Shown piece by piece: positions 23,105 to 33,656 of a stretch of DNA of 64,000 nucleotides. This DNA comes from Thermoascus crustaceus. Lineage: Eukaryota; Ascomycota; Eurotiomycetes; Eurotiales; Thermoascaceae. Where the stretch lies: the NCBI GenBank assembly GCA_001599835.1, contig BCIC01000002.1, forward strand, positions 1,259,137-1,323,136. Direction: 5' to 3'. The translations under genes were made by a program, and so were the position numbers. Positions within the stretch are counted from its first letter, which is position 1. Every line of letters starts with the position of its first letter. Under the pieces are notes generated by a model. It had not been told where the DNA came from, did not search any database, and saw only the letters and a list, made by a program, of their open reading frames with translations.

Positions 23105-24337
23105 ATGGCAGAAAATGACCTCCTTGATTCTCTCCTTTCCTTGAGTTCTTCACTGTCGTCTGTACCATCAGACTTCGAAGAACTCCGTGCCGATACAGAG
23201 GAATCAAAACGAAGATTGTTGAAATACAAACCGCAATCCCCGTCAGATGATACGGCTAGAGTTCTCGAGAGTTTTGTTGACAATTTACCTCTTGACGGAA
23301 AACGGTTGATCACCAAGTTCATCACCACTTGTAACAATGAGAAAGATCTCTTCGATCTTTCTAATCATTTATGCACAGCAATCCTCACGCTAAGTAGCTT
23401 TAAATTTCATGATTTCTCCTGCTTTTTTCTGCCCATGCCCTGTTGACCTAGGTATGACATCTGACGTCCCCATCTGTAGTGAAAGCACACGGAGGAAAGA
23501 CGCCCTTGGTTACTCCATCGCCATTCAAGGACGCTGATATCGCAAGTGAGGATGTTGCAGCAATGATGGTCCAGTCGAGTTCACGGAAGGATCAAAAAAT
23601 GCTGAAGAGTACTTGTCTTAAGCGGGACAACTATCGCTGCGTGGTAACTGGGTTTTGGGATGCGGCAGCTGAGGGAATAGTCTCAGAGGAGACAATGGGC
23701 GACCGCATAATGGACACAGAGCTAGCCCATATTATACCATTTTCTATGGGCAAGTATGAAAATCACGTACAGGTTCGCTATCCATTCCTGTACTAAGAAA
23801 CGTATCCTAATTCAAAACCCAGGAACAAAATATTGCCCGTTCTTGGACTCTCTACCTATTCTTTCCAGGCATCCACGATTTTGCAAGGATAAGTCCCGAC
23901 GATATCAATAATCCCAAGAATGCCATGTCTATGATGTCCGCGCTTCACGCCGAGTTCGGAAGTCTTAGATTTGCGCTAGAATCCACCGTATGTATCTAAT
24001 CAGAACATTGGAAGTAACAAATGCTTATTTTAACTAGGCTGAAGATAATACTTATGTGATACAAACTTACCCTGGTTTCCGACGTGGATTGATCCCTGAT
24101 CTGCCTCTTGCAAACGAAGACAACGAGCGCCTAGTTAAGTTTGAGAAGCACAGTGACTGTGATCTTCCTAGTCGGGTTCTTCTAGATACACATGCCGCAA
24201 TTGCCAAGATCCTCCATTTATCAGGAAAGGCGGAGGATATTGACAGGATTCTTCGAGATCGGGAACACATTCGATGCCTGGCGTCTGATGGGAGTACGGA
24301 TTTAGAGAAACTCTTGTCGGTATATCTATATAGTTAA
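23105..24337 (+). CDS. HNH-nuclease-domain protein (fungal HNH_2 family)
   Basis: Four exons (23105-23393, 23480-23772, 23823-23987, 24038-24337) join in frame to 348 aa. The N-terminal 100 residues are acidic/Ser-rich and helical. The middle carries the HNH core: LKRDNYRCVVTGFWD followed about 35 residues later by ELAHIIPFSMG. The H in AHIIP is the usual catalytic or metal His of the HNH_2 family, and the CVVTG cysteine is the family signature. The C-terminal 100 residues have no named domain but are conserved in layout. Such genes are multicopy and poorly characterised in Aspergillus and relatives. They resemble HNH nucleases; activity is not shown. The stop lies only 10 bp from the stop of the facing STAND pseudogene. 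Intact. Confidence 0.85.
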
Positions 24338-24346
24338 GTCCATTAG

Positions 24347-26622
24347 TTAGAAGGGAGAAGTTTCCGGCTCAGAATAACACAGCAAACTCTGTCGCTGCAT
24401 CAGCTTTTCGTCTTCTTCGATGAAATCCCGGATAGAGTTGTGTTGAAGTTCGGCGGTTTTCTTGCCAATCCCGAGGAACTCGCGGCCAATTCGAACTAGG
24501 TCGTCGATCGTCTCCCGGAAATCCTCATCGTATCCGCCGAAATCTGCTATGTCAATCTCTGAAACGGCCTCTGCGAGAAAATCCGCTATGTCTTCTACAT
24601 CCCACTCTTCGTCCTCGTGATACACGTGCTCCAACTCATCTGCAATAGGAAACACTTCAGTTTTACCTTTGCCGCGCATTAGCCATCGGAGAGCGGCAAG
24701 CAGCATTTCCCGATGACCTGGTTCAAGTGATTGCATGGTTTGCCTGTAGAGGTCGTTCATCCCACGCGGAAGATCACTCATCAGCTTAGCAAAGAGGGTC
24801 ATTTTTGCCTTTAGGTTGTTCGAGGTTCTTGATTACAACGTTGGCGTCTTAATTTTTTTTTTTTTTCAGCTCAGCAGCCTACTAAGGGGATTTGTTGATT
24901 CACTTACATCTAAATTTCCCCTCTGACTTGCGATTATGGAGCTCGCCTTCGCCCGCTGTTCTGGCTTCCAGTGTCTGAAAGCCTTTAAAGACCCAACAAT
25001 GTATGAACGAATATCGGCTTCTGTTCTGGATTTGTCCATTGCAACGGTCGGAACCATTTCTAAAGCGCGTGCGATACCATTTTCTGGGCAGCTCGAGATC
25101 AACACTCGGATTTCGCTTCCTCTTTTGGGTAAACCCTTGAATGCGTCCAGGGGGCCAGCATCCCAGTTAAAGCATTTATCCAAAGCATCTACAATCACGT
25201 AGACTCTTGAGTCAAGGGCCTTTGCAAGATCTTCGAACATTGGTTGGAGGACGGATGTTATTTGCGTAAGAGACGAATCTTTTCTGGCCGATTCTTTCAA
25301 TTTTCCCTTGGTTTCTTTCACAATACTCATGCACCGTTCTTGATTAAGGAGATTAGCTCTGTCCTCAGCTGTGTTCTTGATATCTTTCTGTTCTTCCGCG
25401 CTGGCTTTGCTGAAGAGCTGGGAGAGCAGATGTAGCGTAGCCTTGGTGCCTCGAGAGGTGGCTTCGTCCCCGGTCTTGCAGAAAAAGTAAACCAGAAGTG
25501 GCTTTCCACTGCTCTGTTGCTCAGTCTCATTTTCCAATGATTCAATAGTGGACGAGACAAGAATTGATTTGCCGAAGCCACCCTCTCCACGAAGCCACAA
25601 GATGCTGGGCACTTCGTTCCTATGCCATCTTCGAAACTCTCCGACATCTCCTCGTTCGAAAATCCACTTGCAAGTCCCAGGATGGCGCTCCTCCAAGTTA
25701 GCTTTATAATGTCGTGTTGGCACCTCCAAGTGGGTAATATTCCCAGTTCCAAACCACTGCTGCTGGTCTTTGAAGCTCCGTTCCAGCTCATTCCGGTCTT
25801 GCTCTTCTTTAACTTCGCTTGTTCGGCTTGGATACCTTTGATAGCTGGAGCAACTACAAGATCAATCGTGTCAAAAAGATCATTGAGGACCTTCGAATAT
25901 TGATGTAATTCTTGCAACACGTCCAAGGCTGCCTTCTTGACAGCGATGTCAGCGGTCTGTTGAAGCCTGTCTCGCTTTTCTCTGGCCTCGTCAATAGTGT
26001 CTCTCAGTTCGTTGGCTCATCCACCAAATACGCCGATAACCATTCGGCCAAATTTGTCGTGGTCGAAGAGTCCGCGCGTCTGATAAGCAAATCTGAGTAT
26101 CACTGCGTAGATCTGAGGGATGTGGTCCAACACTTTCTCTCGGATCGACTGAGACGCGTCATTTCCCGGACCTCTATTCGCGTATCGCTTCGCGTAGATT
26201 TCTCAGACAAACATGGCATCGGATACCTGGTCTACCGCATTCGTGAGGAAAAATGCACGGATATTCGCGTTTTGAAGAAACCCCGTGAATATCATCCTGA
26301 AAGCACTTCACACGAGCGATACCGTTTCGGGCGCGTATTTCACGGCGACGTCACCCACTTGAAGCATCAATTCCAGCCGTCTCATCAGACGACCAAGTCT
26401 CAATTCGATGAATTTTCCTGCAACACTCCCGGAGTGAGTACCATACTGCTTTGAAGCTTTCTCCTGAGCAAATTTCAGATCTTGCACCGTATCTTCGAGT
26501 CTCGTTCGCTCCCTCAGTTTCTCGCGCTTCTTTTCGCCCAGTTCGTTGTAGAATACTTGTTTGGCCTCGTCCCAAAGGCCCTGCATGACAGTCTTATCAA
26601 GGTCGTCCGATGGCACCCCCAT
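24347..26622 (-). pseudogene. Broken fungal STAND/NACHT NTPase
   Basis: Signal-transducing NTPase of the type behind fungal non-self recognition and cell death. The N-terminal domain (from MGVPSDDLDKTVMQGLWDEA) runs into AVKYAPETVSLV and SAFRMIFTGFLQNA, then the NTPase: IFERGDVGEFRRW, Walker A LRGEGGFGKS (near 25570-25592), a Walker B of IVDALDKC form (near 25175-25200), and LPRGMNDLYRQTM after it. Damage: three in-frame TGA codons (26308-26310, 26203-26205, 26017-26019), a frameshift near 25800-25810, and lost sequence around a poly-A stretch near 24850. The usual VDALDEC motif has Lys for Glu, removing the catalytic acid. The frame ends after QHNSIRDF with no ankyrin, WD40 or TPR repeats, so it is also truncated or lacks a sensor. 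Confidence 0.85.
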
Positions 26623-28328
26623 ATTGGACAGATCCGGACGTGCTCGATGAACATGCAACAGAGTCGGTGTTATGTCAAATAGGGCTATGCAGCTCATATA
26701 TTGAAACTAGTATACGCTAATTTCCAAGGAATAATAAAGAAGTTCTGAACGCCTTCAACTATCTGCGGATGTAGGTCCTATTTATAAGCAATCCGATGGC
26801 CAAAACAACTATCAGGAATGGGTCTCCAGGTAGCTTTATCCCTGCAAGTTGAATTGCAGATATCCTAGTAGTTGCAGACATAGCGCTGAATCTGCTGAGA
26901 ATAAGGGAAATGGAATCATGGTCCTCATACAGATCACCAACAGACATTCACTACCGTGGCCATGTGTGAGGAGGTATTATGAAACTAGTCTCCCGCAGCT
27001 GAGGCGCTGAGGCTGAGCCGGTGCTATAGGTGCTATTTCCTTGTTGCCCAAGATGCGGCATTATGTGACTGTCAGTGTATTGTACAGATGGCGTGGAATC
27101 CGACCTGGCATCAAGGTAGTCTGCGCCATTGTGTACAGTTCGAAGTCTGGTGGGAGGCTGTTGATCGGTCTATTCAAAGGTCTAGGGAAGAAGGTCCCTT
27201 AGTTAAAGTGTGCCTAAGATCTAGTCAAGACTGCCCTTAGGACTAATGGCTCTTCCAGGCGATAATACCCAACAATGACAGAAGTACCACTAAATGTCAC
27301 TTTAAGAGCCTCACTATTCCTAAAGCATGCAGTGTCGTATTTCGGGCAGCAAGAGGATAGTACGCCCTCCCCGATCGCGCGACTCCAGGGTGGGCGGTGT
27401 TGCTCACCTACTAAGATGAGAAGGGCAGTTGACAGGGTGATTGCAGATTTCTGCTCCGTAGACATCCCGAGCCAGACAAAATAGTCCCAGAGGATGATCT
27501 AATCTGAGCCAATGACGGGACAGACAAGGATCAGGTGCGTCGTACTGTACATATTATATTAACCTTAGGAATTTGGATATAATGATAGGTGACCTTTTAC
27601 TACTCAATATGGCATATGTGAAGTCATCCGGGGTAAAGGACCCACGGGATCTGATTCTGCGACGTAGTGAGATCTGTTGCTCGGGCCAAGCCCGCCGGGA
27701 ACCTATGCACGGGCTTGGAGTGCGGAAGAAGATTCCCGCCTCGATGGATGATGTGTTCATCGTGTTCCGCACGCGGAGGTATCGGGGAAATGTGAGACAG
27801 AGAAGGGCATTTTGGTAGTACAAATGTTAAAAATCTAACAATTTTTTAACAGCTAGTTGGGCTAGCACAAAAGGGCAGACCGTCATGTGACCCGAGCGTC
27901 GTGCGGAAACTTAAGGTTTCCCCTATTTCATCAAAGCTCGTGACTTCATTCTCGAGCTGTGCCCCTCCATGTTTCTCGACTTCCACTGCGGGGTATACAA
28001 GTAGATTTTTTTTGGTCAGACGATATTTATATTATTCTTCAGCGGAATTCCACGTCTCTCTCAGCTGATATTTTCTTATTTCTTACTCTATTCTTGCATG
28101 AAGATAGATAGAATCTTTGAATTTCTGTTCCCAACTTGCTTGCTTCTCCGGCTGGGCCGGGGCATGACATTATTACTAAGTTAGGTACTTTAAGTTAGTA
28201 CTTACCTGGTATCTACCTAACTTGGACTTTTCGTCTGTGGTTTTAATATCCGATAACCTGGAAAGCGAAGAACTGTGGGATTTCTCGGTTTCTTTTATTC
28301 TCACTGTTCTCTTCCTTTCTGACTCAGA
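26623..28328. other. Intergenic region
   Basis: 1.7 kb. A 62-aa minus-strand frame (26759-26947) contains one hydrophobic segment but lacks support as a gene. 27900-28328 should hold the Rtg2-like promoter and includes a 10-bp inverted repeat (see 28178-28223). Confidence 0.45.
28178..28223. repeat. Inverted repeat upstream of the Rtg2-like gene
   Basis: AAGTTAGGTA at 28178-28187 and its exact reverse complement at 28214-28223, separated by 26 bases that carry further degenerate copies. It ends about 105 bp before the start codon. Related TAGGTA/TACCTA motifs also follow the gene (30275-30310, 30530-30600, 31180). Confidence 0.6.
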
Positions 28329-30255
28329 ATGGCTCTACCGATCCGAGGTGCTAAACAGCACCTCCACGGTGTCGTGGATATGGGAAGGTAAAGTAGCTCC
28401 TACTTCGTATAACTATTCTTTGACACCCTTAACCTTTAATCCCAAAAGCTTGAAAGGGCCGTCTGGTGAACACAATGCTGACCCTACACGTCCCAGCAAC
28501 GGCATCCGCTTCTCCATAACCGATCTCTCCCCCGAGACTGCCCGCATCATGCCCACTGTCTTCCAAGACCGGGCAGGGATATCGCTCTACGAGGCACAGT
28601 TTCAGAATTCGAGCTCAGCTTCAAACTCGAAGGCGGAGAATCATGGAAAGAGGGGACCCATCCCCGCCAACGTCATCGACGACGTCGTGACCCGGCTGGC
28701 CCGGTTCAAGATCACCTGCGAGGACTTTGGCGTGCCACGAGAGAATATACATGTCCTGGCGACGGAGGCATCTCGGACGGCGCCGAACTCTGAGGAATTC
28801 CTGGCCCGGATCAAGGAGAAGACGGGCTTCGAGGTCCGCGTGCTCTCGAAGGAGGAAGAGGGCCGGATCGGGGCTCTCGGCGTCGCGAGTGGCTTTCCCT
28901 CCGTCGAAGGCCTGGTGATGGATCTCGGAGGGGGCAGTGTGCAGCTTACGTGGATGAGAGCGAAGGATGGGGTCATCACCACCAGTCCAAGGGGTTCCAT
29001 CAGCTTTCCGTACGGCGCGGCCGCGTTGACGAGGCAGCTGCAGGAAGTGCGGAAGAAGAGAGGCAAAAGCGCGGAGGCCGACTTGAAGGCGTTGATGAAG
29101 GATAATTTCAAGAATGCTTACGAGAAGCTTGAGGTCCCGGATGACCTCAAGAAGCTTGCGGAGGCGCAAGGCGGGTTTGATCTCTACTTGTCTGGTGGAG
29201 GGTTCAGGGGATGGGGATACCTCCTCATGACCGAGTCGAACGTCAACCCGTACCCGATTCCCATCATCAACGGGTACAAGGTCGGTAGGGAGGATTTCCA
29301 TGATACCGCTGCAGTGATGAAGATCGCTGCCGACTCCGATGAGAAGGATTTGAAAGTCTTCCGCGTCTCCAAGCGGAGAGCAGCGCAGGTCCCTGCTGTT
29401 GCGTTCCTCGTGAACGTCCTGGCGGAAGCTTTACCCGTTGTCAAACACATCCAGTTTTGCCAGGGTGGCGTCCGAGAGGGCTTTCTGTTCGACAGACTCC
29501 CCCCTGAGATACGGGGACAGGATCCCCTTTTGGTCGCTACAGCCCCCTACGCTCCTCCTTCCGTCCAGGCGATCAGCGATCTCCTCCGCTCCGCCCTCCC
29601 AGACACAACGTCGTCTGTCTACTCGATCAGACTCCCAGCATCATTCACCCCCCGCCTCATCACCGCCATCGCGAATCTCCTCTACGCCCACTCCTCCGTT
29701 CCGCGAGAATCCCGCCCCGGAGCAGCCCTCTACAGCACCACGACCGGCATCCTCGCGTCCGCGAACAGCATCTCACACCACGACCGCGCCCTCATCGCTC
29801 TCGTCCTCGCCGAGCGCTGGGACGGCGACCTCGCACCCGCGGAATACGGGCACTGGATCCGCCTCCGCCAATTCGTCCACGCAGACGAAGCCTGGTGGTG
29901 CCAGTACCTGGGCCGGGTGGGCACCTTGATCGGAGACGTGTACCCGGCCGGCCTGGTCCGCGAAAACGAACCCAGCTGGCGGATCAAGCTCCACACGAGC
30001 TGGCAGACGATGCCGAAGAAGAAGCAGAAGGGCATCCAGGACCGGCTCTGTCTGGAGGTGCGGGTGAACAGTGAGTCGGCTGTTTCGCAGGCGTTGGCGC
30101 GGGATTCGGTGATGCGGGAGGATGCAGAGCGGATCGAGAAGGCGGGCAAGAAGAAGAATTGGATCAAGGCCGCGGAGAGGGTCGGTCTGGAGGCGGAGAG
30201 GATGAGGGAGGATTATGGGGTTAAGGTCGGGGTGGATATCACGGAGGGTACCTGA
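28329..30255 (+). CDS. Ppx/GppA-family protein, Rtg2-like retrograde regulator
   Basis: Exon 1 (28329-28387) and exon 2 (28497-30255) give 605 aa. The start MALPIRGAKQHLHGVVDMG splices to give DMGSNGIRFSITDL, the phosphate-1 motif of the exopolyphosphatase/GppA actin-like fold. Phosphate-2 follows as VMDLGGGSVQLTW. Rtg2 family members in yeast sense mitochondrial state and release Rtg1/Rtg3 from Mks1 inhibition, and bind nucleotide through this ATPase-like fold. The C-terminal part (from about residue 420, ISDLLRSALPDTTSS to the end) matches the length and character of the fungal retrograde regulators. Choosing the spliced start is important: the longer unspliced frame from 28222 lacks the DMGSN motif. 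Intact. Whether it hydrolyses polyphosphate, acts as a regulator or both is unknown. Confidence 0.85.
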
Positions 30256-31897
30256 ACTAAGGTTGTTTCTCTGGTATACCGACCTACCCAACTTAAGCTG
30301 TTACCTACTAAAGTAGCTGAAAGTATGGATTACCAAGACGATTGAGATACGTTGGGCAATTTATGAAACGAGATGGGATTATATACTACATATCGATGCA
30401 TTGGAGAGGAGTCTAGATATGATTTTTTTTGTGAGGATCGCAGATGCTAACGGTGATTCACATGGCTTTGTTACAGTGAATAATTTATTCATTGTGAAGA
30501 GAATATTCAAACCCCGCTCAGTGTGTCTGCATACCTACCTAGGTACTATAAAGATAAGATTGGATTCTCAGGGGGCGAATGGATAAGTACCTAGTACCTA
30601 TTGTTCCTTCACTTTAATAGATTATTGTATTAGGTGCCCACCACTATTGGGCGTTGGCCTGATGATGTCGAGACAAGCAATCTGCCAAACGTAAGCGACT
30701 AGCAGGGAGGGCCTAGGTGACTGGAAAATTTTTCTGACAGACTGTGACACAGTATATAACCGACGACAGGGCAAAGGCTGAGTTCGGGTAAGTTATCCGA
30801 GCACCATGGACGTCCATCCATATTGCCGAGTTTTCCAGAATTGGTTTAATAGACGACGATTGTCGGACATACTCCGTCTGAAGAGGGAGATATGTTACGA
30901 TCGAGACCTAGGCCAGATACATCCATTATTTTCCGAGCCTGGATGAGACGCATCATTTGCTTGCCTTGCCTCCGTGCACGCTGTATGTCTACGTGTCAGT
31001 AGTAGTTACGGTTCGAATTTTCGGCAGCAATGTGTGTCAGTGTGAAGAAAGAGGCTTGAGCTAGTCATGGGTAAATCGGGATTGGATCGGAGAGGCTGCT
31101 GGATGTTGGGAAGGAAAAAAGAAACACAAACTTTATCCCACTTAGCTCGAGAGGCCTTAGCCCGGCCTGGTCAAGACAGGTACCTAGGTACTTTGCCGGT
31201 GCCAGAGCAGGATTTCCTCCATGATCGTTCGGCCGATTGAGCTTTTTGCTGAAGCGGAATTGCACAACCGTTTGAACGCGGGAGTCGTGACAGATGATTC
31301 TGAACGGGCTGTCATCTCCGCAAATAGAATGCTGACAGGAGAGGGATCGACGCTGTCGCGATCGCTGATTGCCTGCAGATAGCGGTTCCACTGGGTCTGA
31401 ACTCCAGGCCAGAACCGGAGGAGGGGAAACTGTGGGATGAACTTCACATCATCATCGTTCACCGGCGCAGGTTTCCATCTCGTTGACGGGGATTTTTCGG
31501 ATGGCTCTGCTCCGCCAGAGCAAAACAGACGTATCCGGGCTCTGTTGGGGGCTCCACGGCGGGGTTTGAGGACGACGTGCGAGGCCGAAGGTCGCTCCCG
31601 CCGGCCGTAGCGGGGTTGCGCTGTTGACGCTTATAAGCTTCCCACACTGCCCCTCTTCTCTTTTTTCTTTCTCCCACAACCTTTACTCCTTTGTCTGCAG
31701 AAGTCTGAACCAGTTCGACCAGTCGAACACGCCTGAAGAGTACCATTTCTGCCCCTTCTGAGATGCTCGATGCTAACCCTTCCGACAGGACTCTCCCCGC
31801 AAGTATATCTCTCCGGTCCTCTTCTCTCTCTGTGGAAGATGGAAGCCATGGCCTCGCTTTGGCTGGGCTTATCCAGCAATGATCAAGGTATCTCAGG
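30256..31897. other. Intergenic region upstream of THI4
   Basis: 1.6 kb. A 92-aa minus-strand frame (31184-31462) and a 164-aa minus-strand frame (31459-31953) exist; neither shows a recognisable family and the second overlaps the THI4 leader, so neither is called. The THI4 transcription start is expected within the last 300 bases. Confidence 0.45.
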
Positions 31898-32129
31898 TAA
31901 AGTCTGTGCATGAACCGGTGTCCGTCTCTATCCATTGGTGATAATGGCGGCATCCACCTCCCTTGGTCCGTAGCCTGGCTACGCTCCTGAGGGAGAGATG
32001 CCGTCTGCCAATGCTCTGGATTCGGGCTGAAATCATACGGTCACAACTTGATCTGGATAATACCAGCGAAAGGATCATGCCTTCCCTCTTCTATCCCCCC
32101 CCGTTGGTAGAATGTCTAACATGATACAG
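31898..32129 (+). other. Probable 5'UTR intron of THI4 carrying the riboswitch
   Basis: CAG|GTAAAG donor at 31897/31898 and ACAG acceptor at 32129/32130, 26 bp before the THI4 start codon. The 232-bp interval encloses the whole TPP aptamer. In related fungi the aptamer sits in such an intron and TPP changes splice-site choice to introduce upstream ORFs and lower translation. Confidence 0.7.
31949..32083 (+). promoter_or_regulatory. TPP riboswitch aptamer
   Basis: The conserved TPP aptamer half is plain: CTGATCTGGATAA-type core at 32048-32073 (here CTTGATCTGGATAATACCAG then CGAAAGG), where CTT/AAG form P4. The pyrimidine-binding side is GGGCTGAAATCATACGG (32024-32040), with CCGTA at 31968-31972 pairing with TACGG as P2. 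The AGCC/GGCT pair opens an extended P3 of about 50 nt, as is usual in fungi. P1 is less sure. It senses thiamine diphosphate and controls the THI4 mRNA below it. Confidence 0.9.
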
Positions 32130-32155
32130 TCACACTCCCCATCTGAACAACCAAC

Positions 32156-33211
32156 ATGTCTCCCCCAGCTGCCATCTTCGAGCCTGCCCCGGCCACCATC
32201 AACACCGGCCTGAAGGGCAAGGTGGTTGTCCCCGAGACTGTCGCCCCCGAGGGTTCCCAGACCAAGCTGCTGGACCAGTTCGGCGGCAAGTGGGATGAGT
32301 TCAAGTTCGCCCCCATCCGCGAGAGCCAGGTCTCTCGTGCCATGACCCGCCGCTACTTCAACGACCTCGACAAGTACGCTGAGAGCGACATCGTCATCAT
32401 CGGTGCTGGCTCCTGCGGTCTCAGCACTGCCTACGTGATCGCCAAGGCTCGTCCTGACCTGAAGATCGCCATCGTTGAGGCCAATGTCTCTCCTGGTAAG
32501 CCGGCGTCGTCCATTGAAATGATATGAGAGCTGCTGCTGACTGAGACGACAGGTGGTGGTGCCTGGCTCGGTGGCCAGCTCTTCTCCGCCATGGTCATGC
32601 GTCGTCCTGCCGAGCACTTCCTGAACGACCTCGGTGTCCCATACGAGGAGGACGCCGCCAACCCCAACTACGTCGTCGTCAAGCACGCCGCCCTCTTCAC
32701 CTCCACCCTTCTCTCCAAGGTCCTCCTCTTCCCCAACGTCAAGCTCTTCAACGCGACCTCCGTTGAGGACCTGATCACCCGCCCCGCCGAGTCCGGCAAC
32801 CCCCAGGAGACCCGCATCGCCGGTGTCGTCACCAACTGGACCCTCGTCACCATGCACCACGACGACCAGTCCTGCATGGACCCCAACACCATCAACGCTC
32901 CCCTCGTGATCTCCACCACCGGCCACGACGGCCCCTTCGGTGCCTTCTCCGCCAAGCGTCTCGTCTCCATGCAGACCATCGAGAAGCTGGGTGGCATGCG
33001 TGGTCTTGACATGAACTCTGCCGAGGACGCCATCGTCAAGAACACCCGCGAGGTCGCCAAGGGTCTGATCATGGGTGGTATGGAGCTGTCCGAGATCGAC
33101 GGCTTCAACCGCATGGGACCGACCTTCGGTGCCATGGTTCTCAGCGGTGTCAAGGCTGCCGAGGAGGCCCTCAAGGTCATCGACCAGCGCAAGCGTGAGT
33201 GCGCTGAGTAA
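32156..33211 (+). CDS. thi4: Thiamine thiazole synthase
   Basis: Exons 32156-32495 and 32553-33211 (57-bp intron) give 332 aa. It makes the ADP-thiazole moiety of thiamine from NAD, glycine and a sulphur taken from its own active-site Cys, a single-turnover enzyme. Seen: IRESQVSRAMTRRYF, the dinucleotide site DIVIIGAGSCGLSTAYV, GGAWLGGQLFSAMV, VVKHAALFTSTLLSKVL, TTGHDGPFGAF, and RMGPTFGAMVLSGVKAAEEAL at the end. The sulphur-donor Cys (Cys205 in yeast) is kept in QSCMDP. Strongly biased, C-ending codons point to very high expression, which suits a suicide enzyme. Regulated by the TPP riboswitch in the leader. Converges on the ISC1-type gene. Confidence 0.97.
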
Positions 33212-33656
33212 GTGCACTCAAAATCTTAATTGCTTGTCGTGTCGTTGATTTTTACCTTGATGATGTGCGGGAAACGGAATTCGCGTGTTTTTGAAGTCTG
33301 TCTTTCAGAGTCATGAATTGTTTACGAGTTTCCCATGTTATGGACTGGGTCGATCGGTCCGGATACATGTCAGATAGCGAAAGCTATTTATTCATTCCCA
33401 GCTGAGCCTGAATGAACACACTCATTTGAGCTGGGAAGATGATTTATTCTTAACTATCCTAGTCAAACACTAAGCATTACCCCGTAGATATATGTAGTAC
33501 GTATAGCGTGACTATATAATATCTCCCGCTTAGGGGAGCTGACTCAATCTAAACTATGTAACTGCACTGCAACTCTTCACATAAATACAAGGTCTATTAT
33601 ACCGTTATGTATCATACCAGATTCCATCCATCTTCTCTCCCTTACCTTAGTATATA
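33212..33656. other. Convergent 3' intergenic region
   Basis: 445 bp of AT-rich sequence between the stops of THI4 and the ISC1-type gene. Nothing else seen. Confidence 0.6.

Noticed and set aside
25912..26454. 180-aa plus-strand frame in the STAND region
   Set aside because: The minus strand in this interval encodes the STAND N-terminus with three stops; the plus frame has no family resemblance.
26759..26947. 62-aa minus-strand frame with one hydrophobic stretch
   Set aside because: Too short and isolated to support as a membrane protein gene.
28621..29301. 226-aa minus-strand frame in the Rtg2-like gene
   Set aside because: Antisense shadow; the plus strand carries both phosphate-binding motifs.
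31184..31462. 92-aa minus-strand frame
   Set aside because: Reads passably but has no relatives I can name and no promoter context; too weak to call.
31459..31953. 164-aa minus-strand frame upstream of THI4
   Set aside because: Overlaps the presumed THI4 promoter and leader, no recognisable domain, no splice partners.
32075..33217. 380-aa minus-strand frame across THI4
   Set aside because: Antisense shadow of the highly biased THI4 codons; Gly/Asp/Val-rich composition is the complement of C-ending codons.
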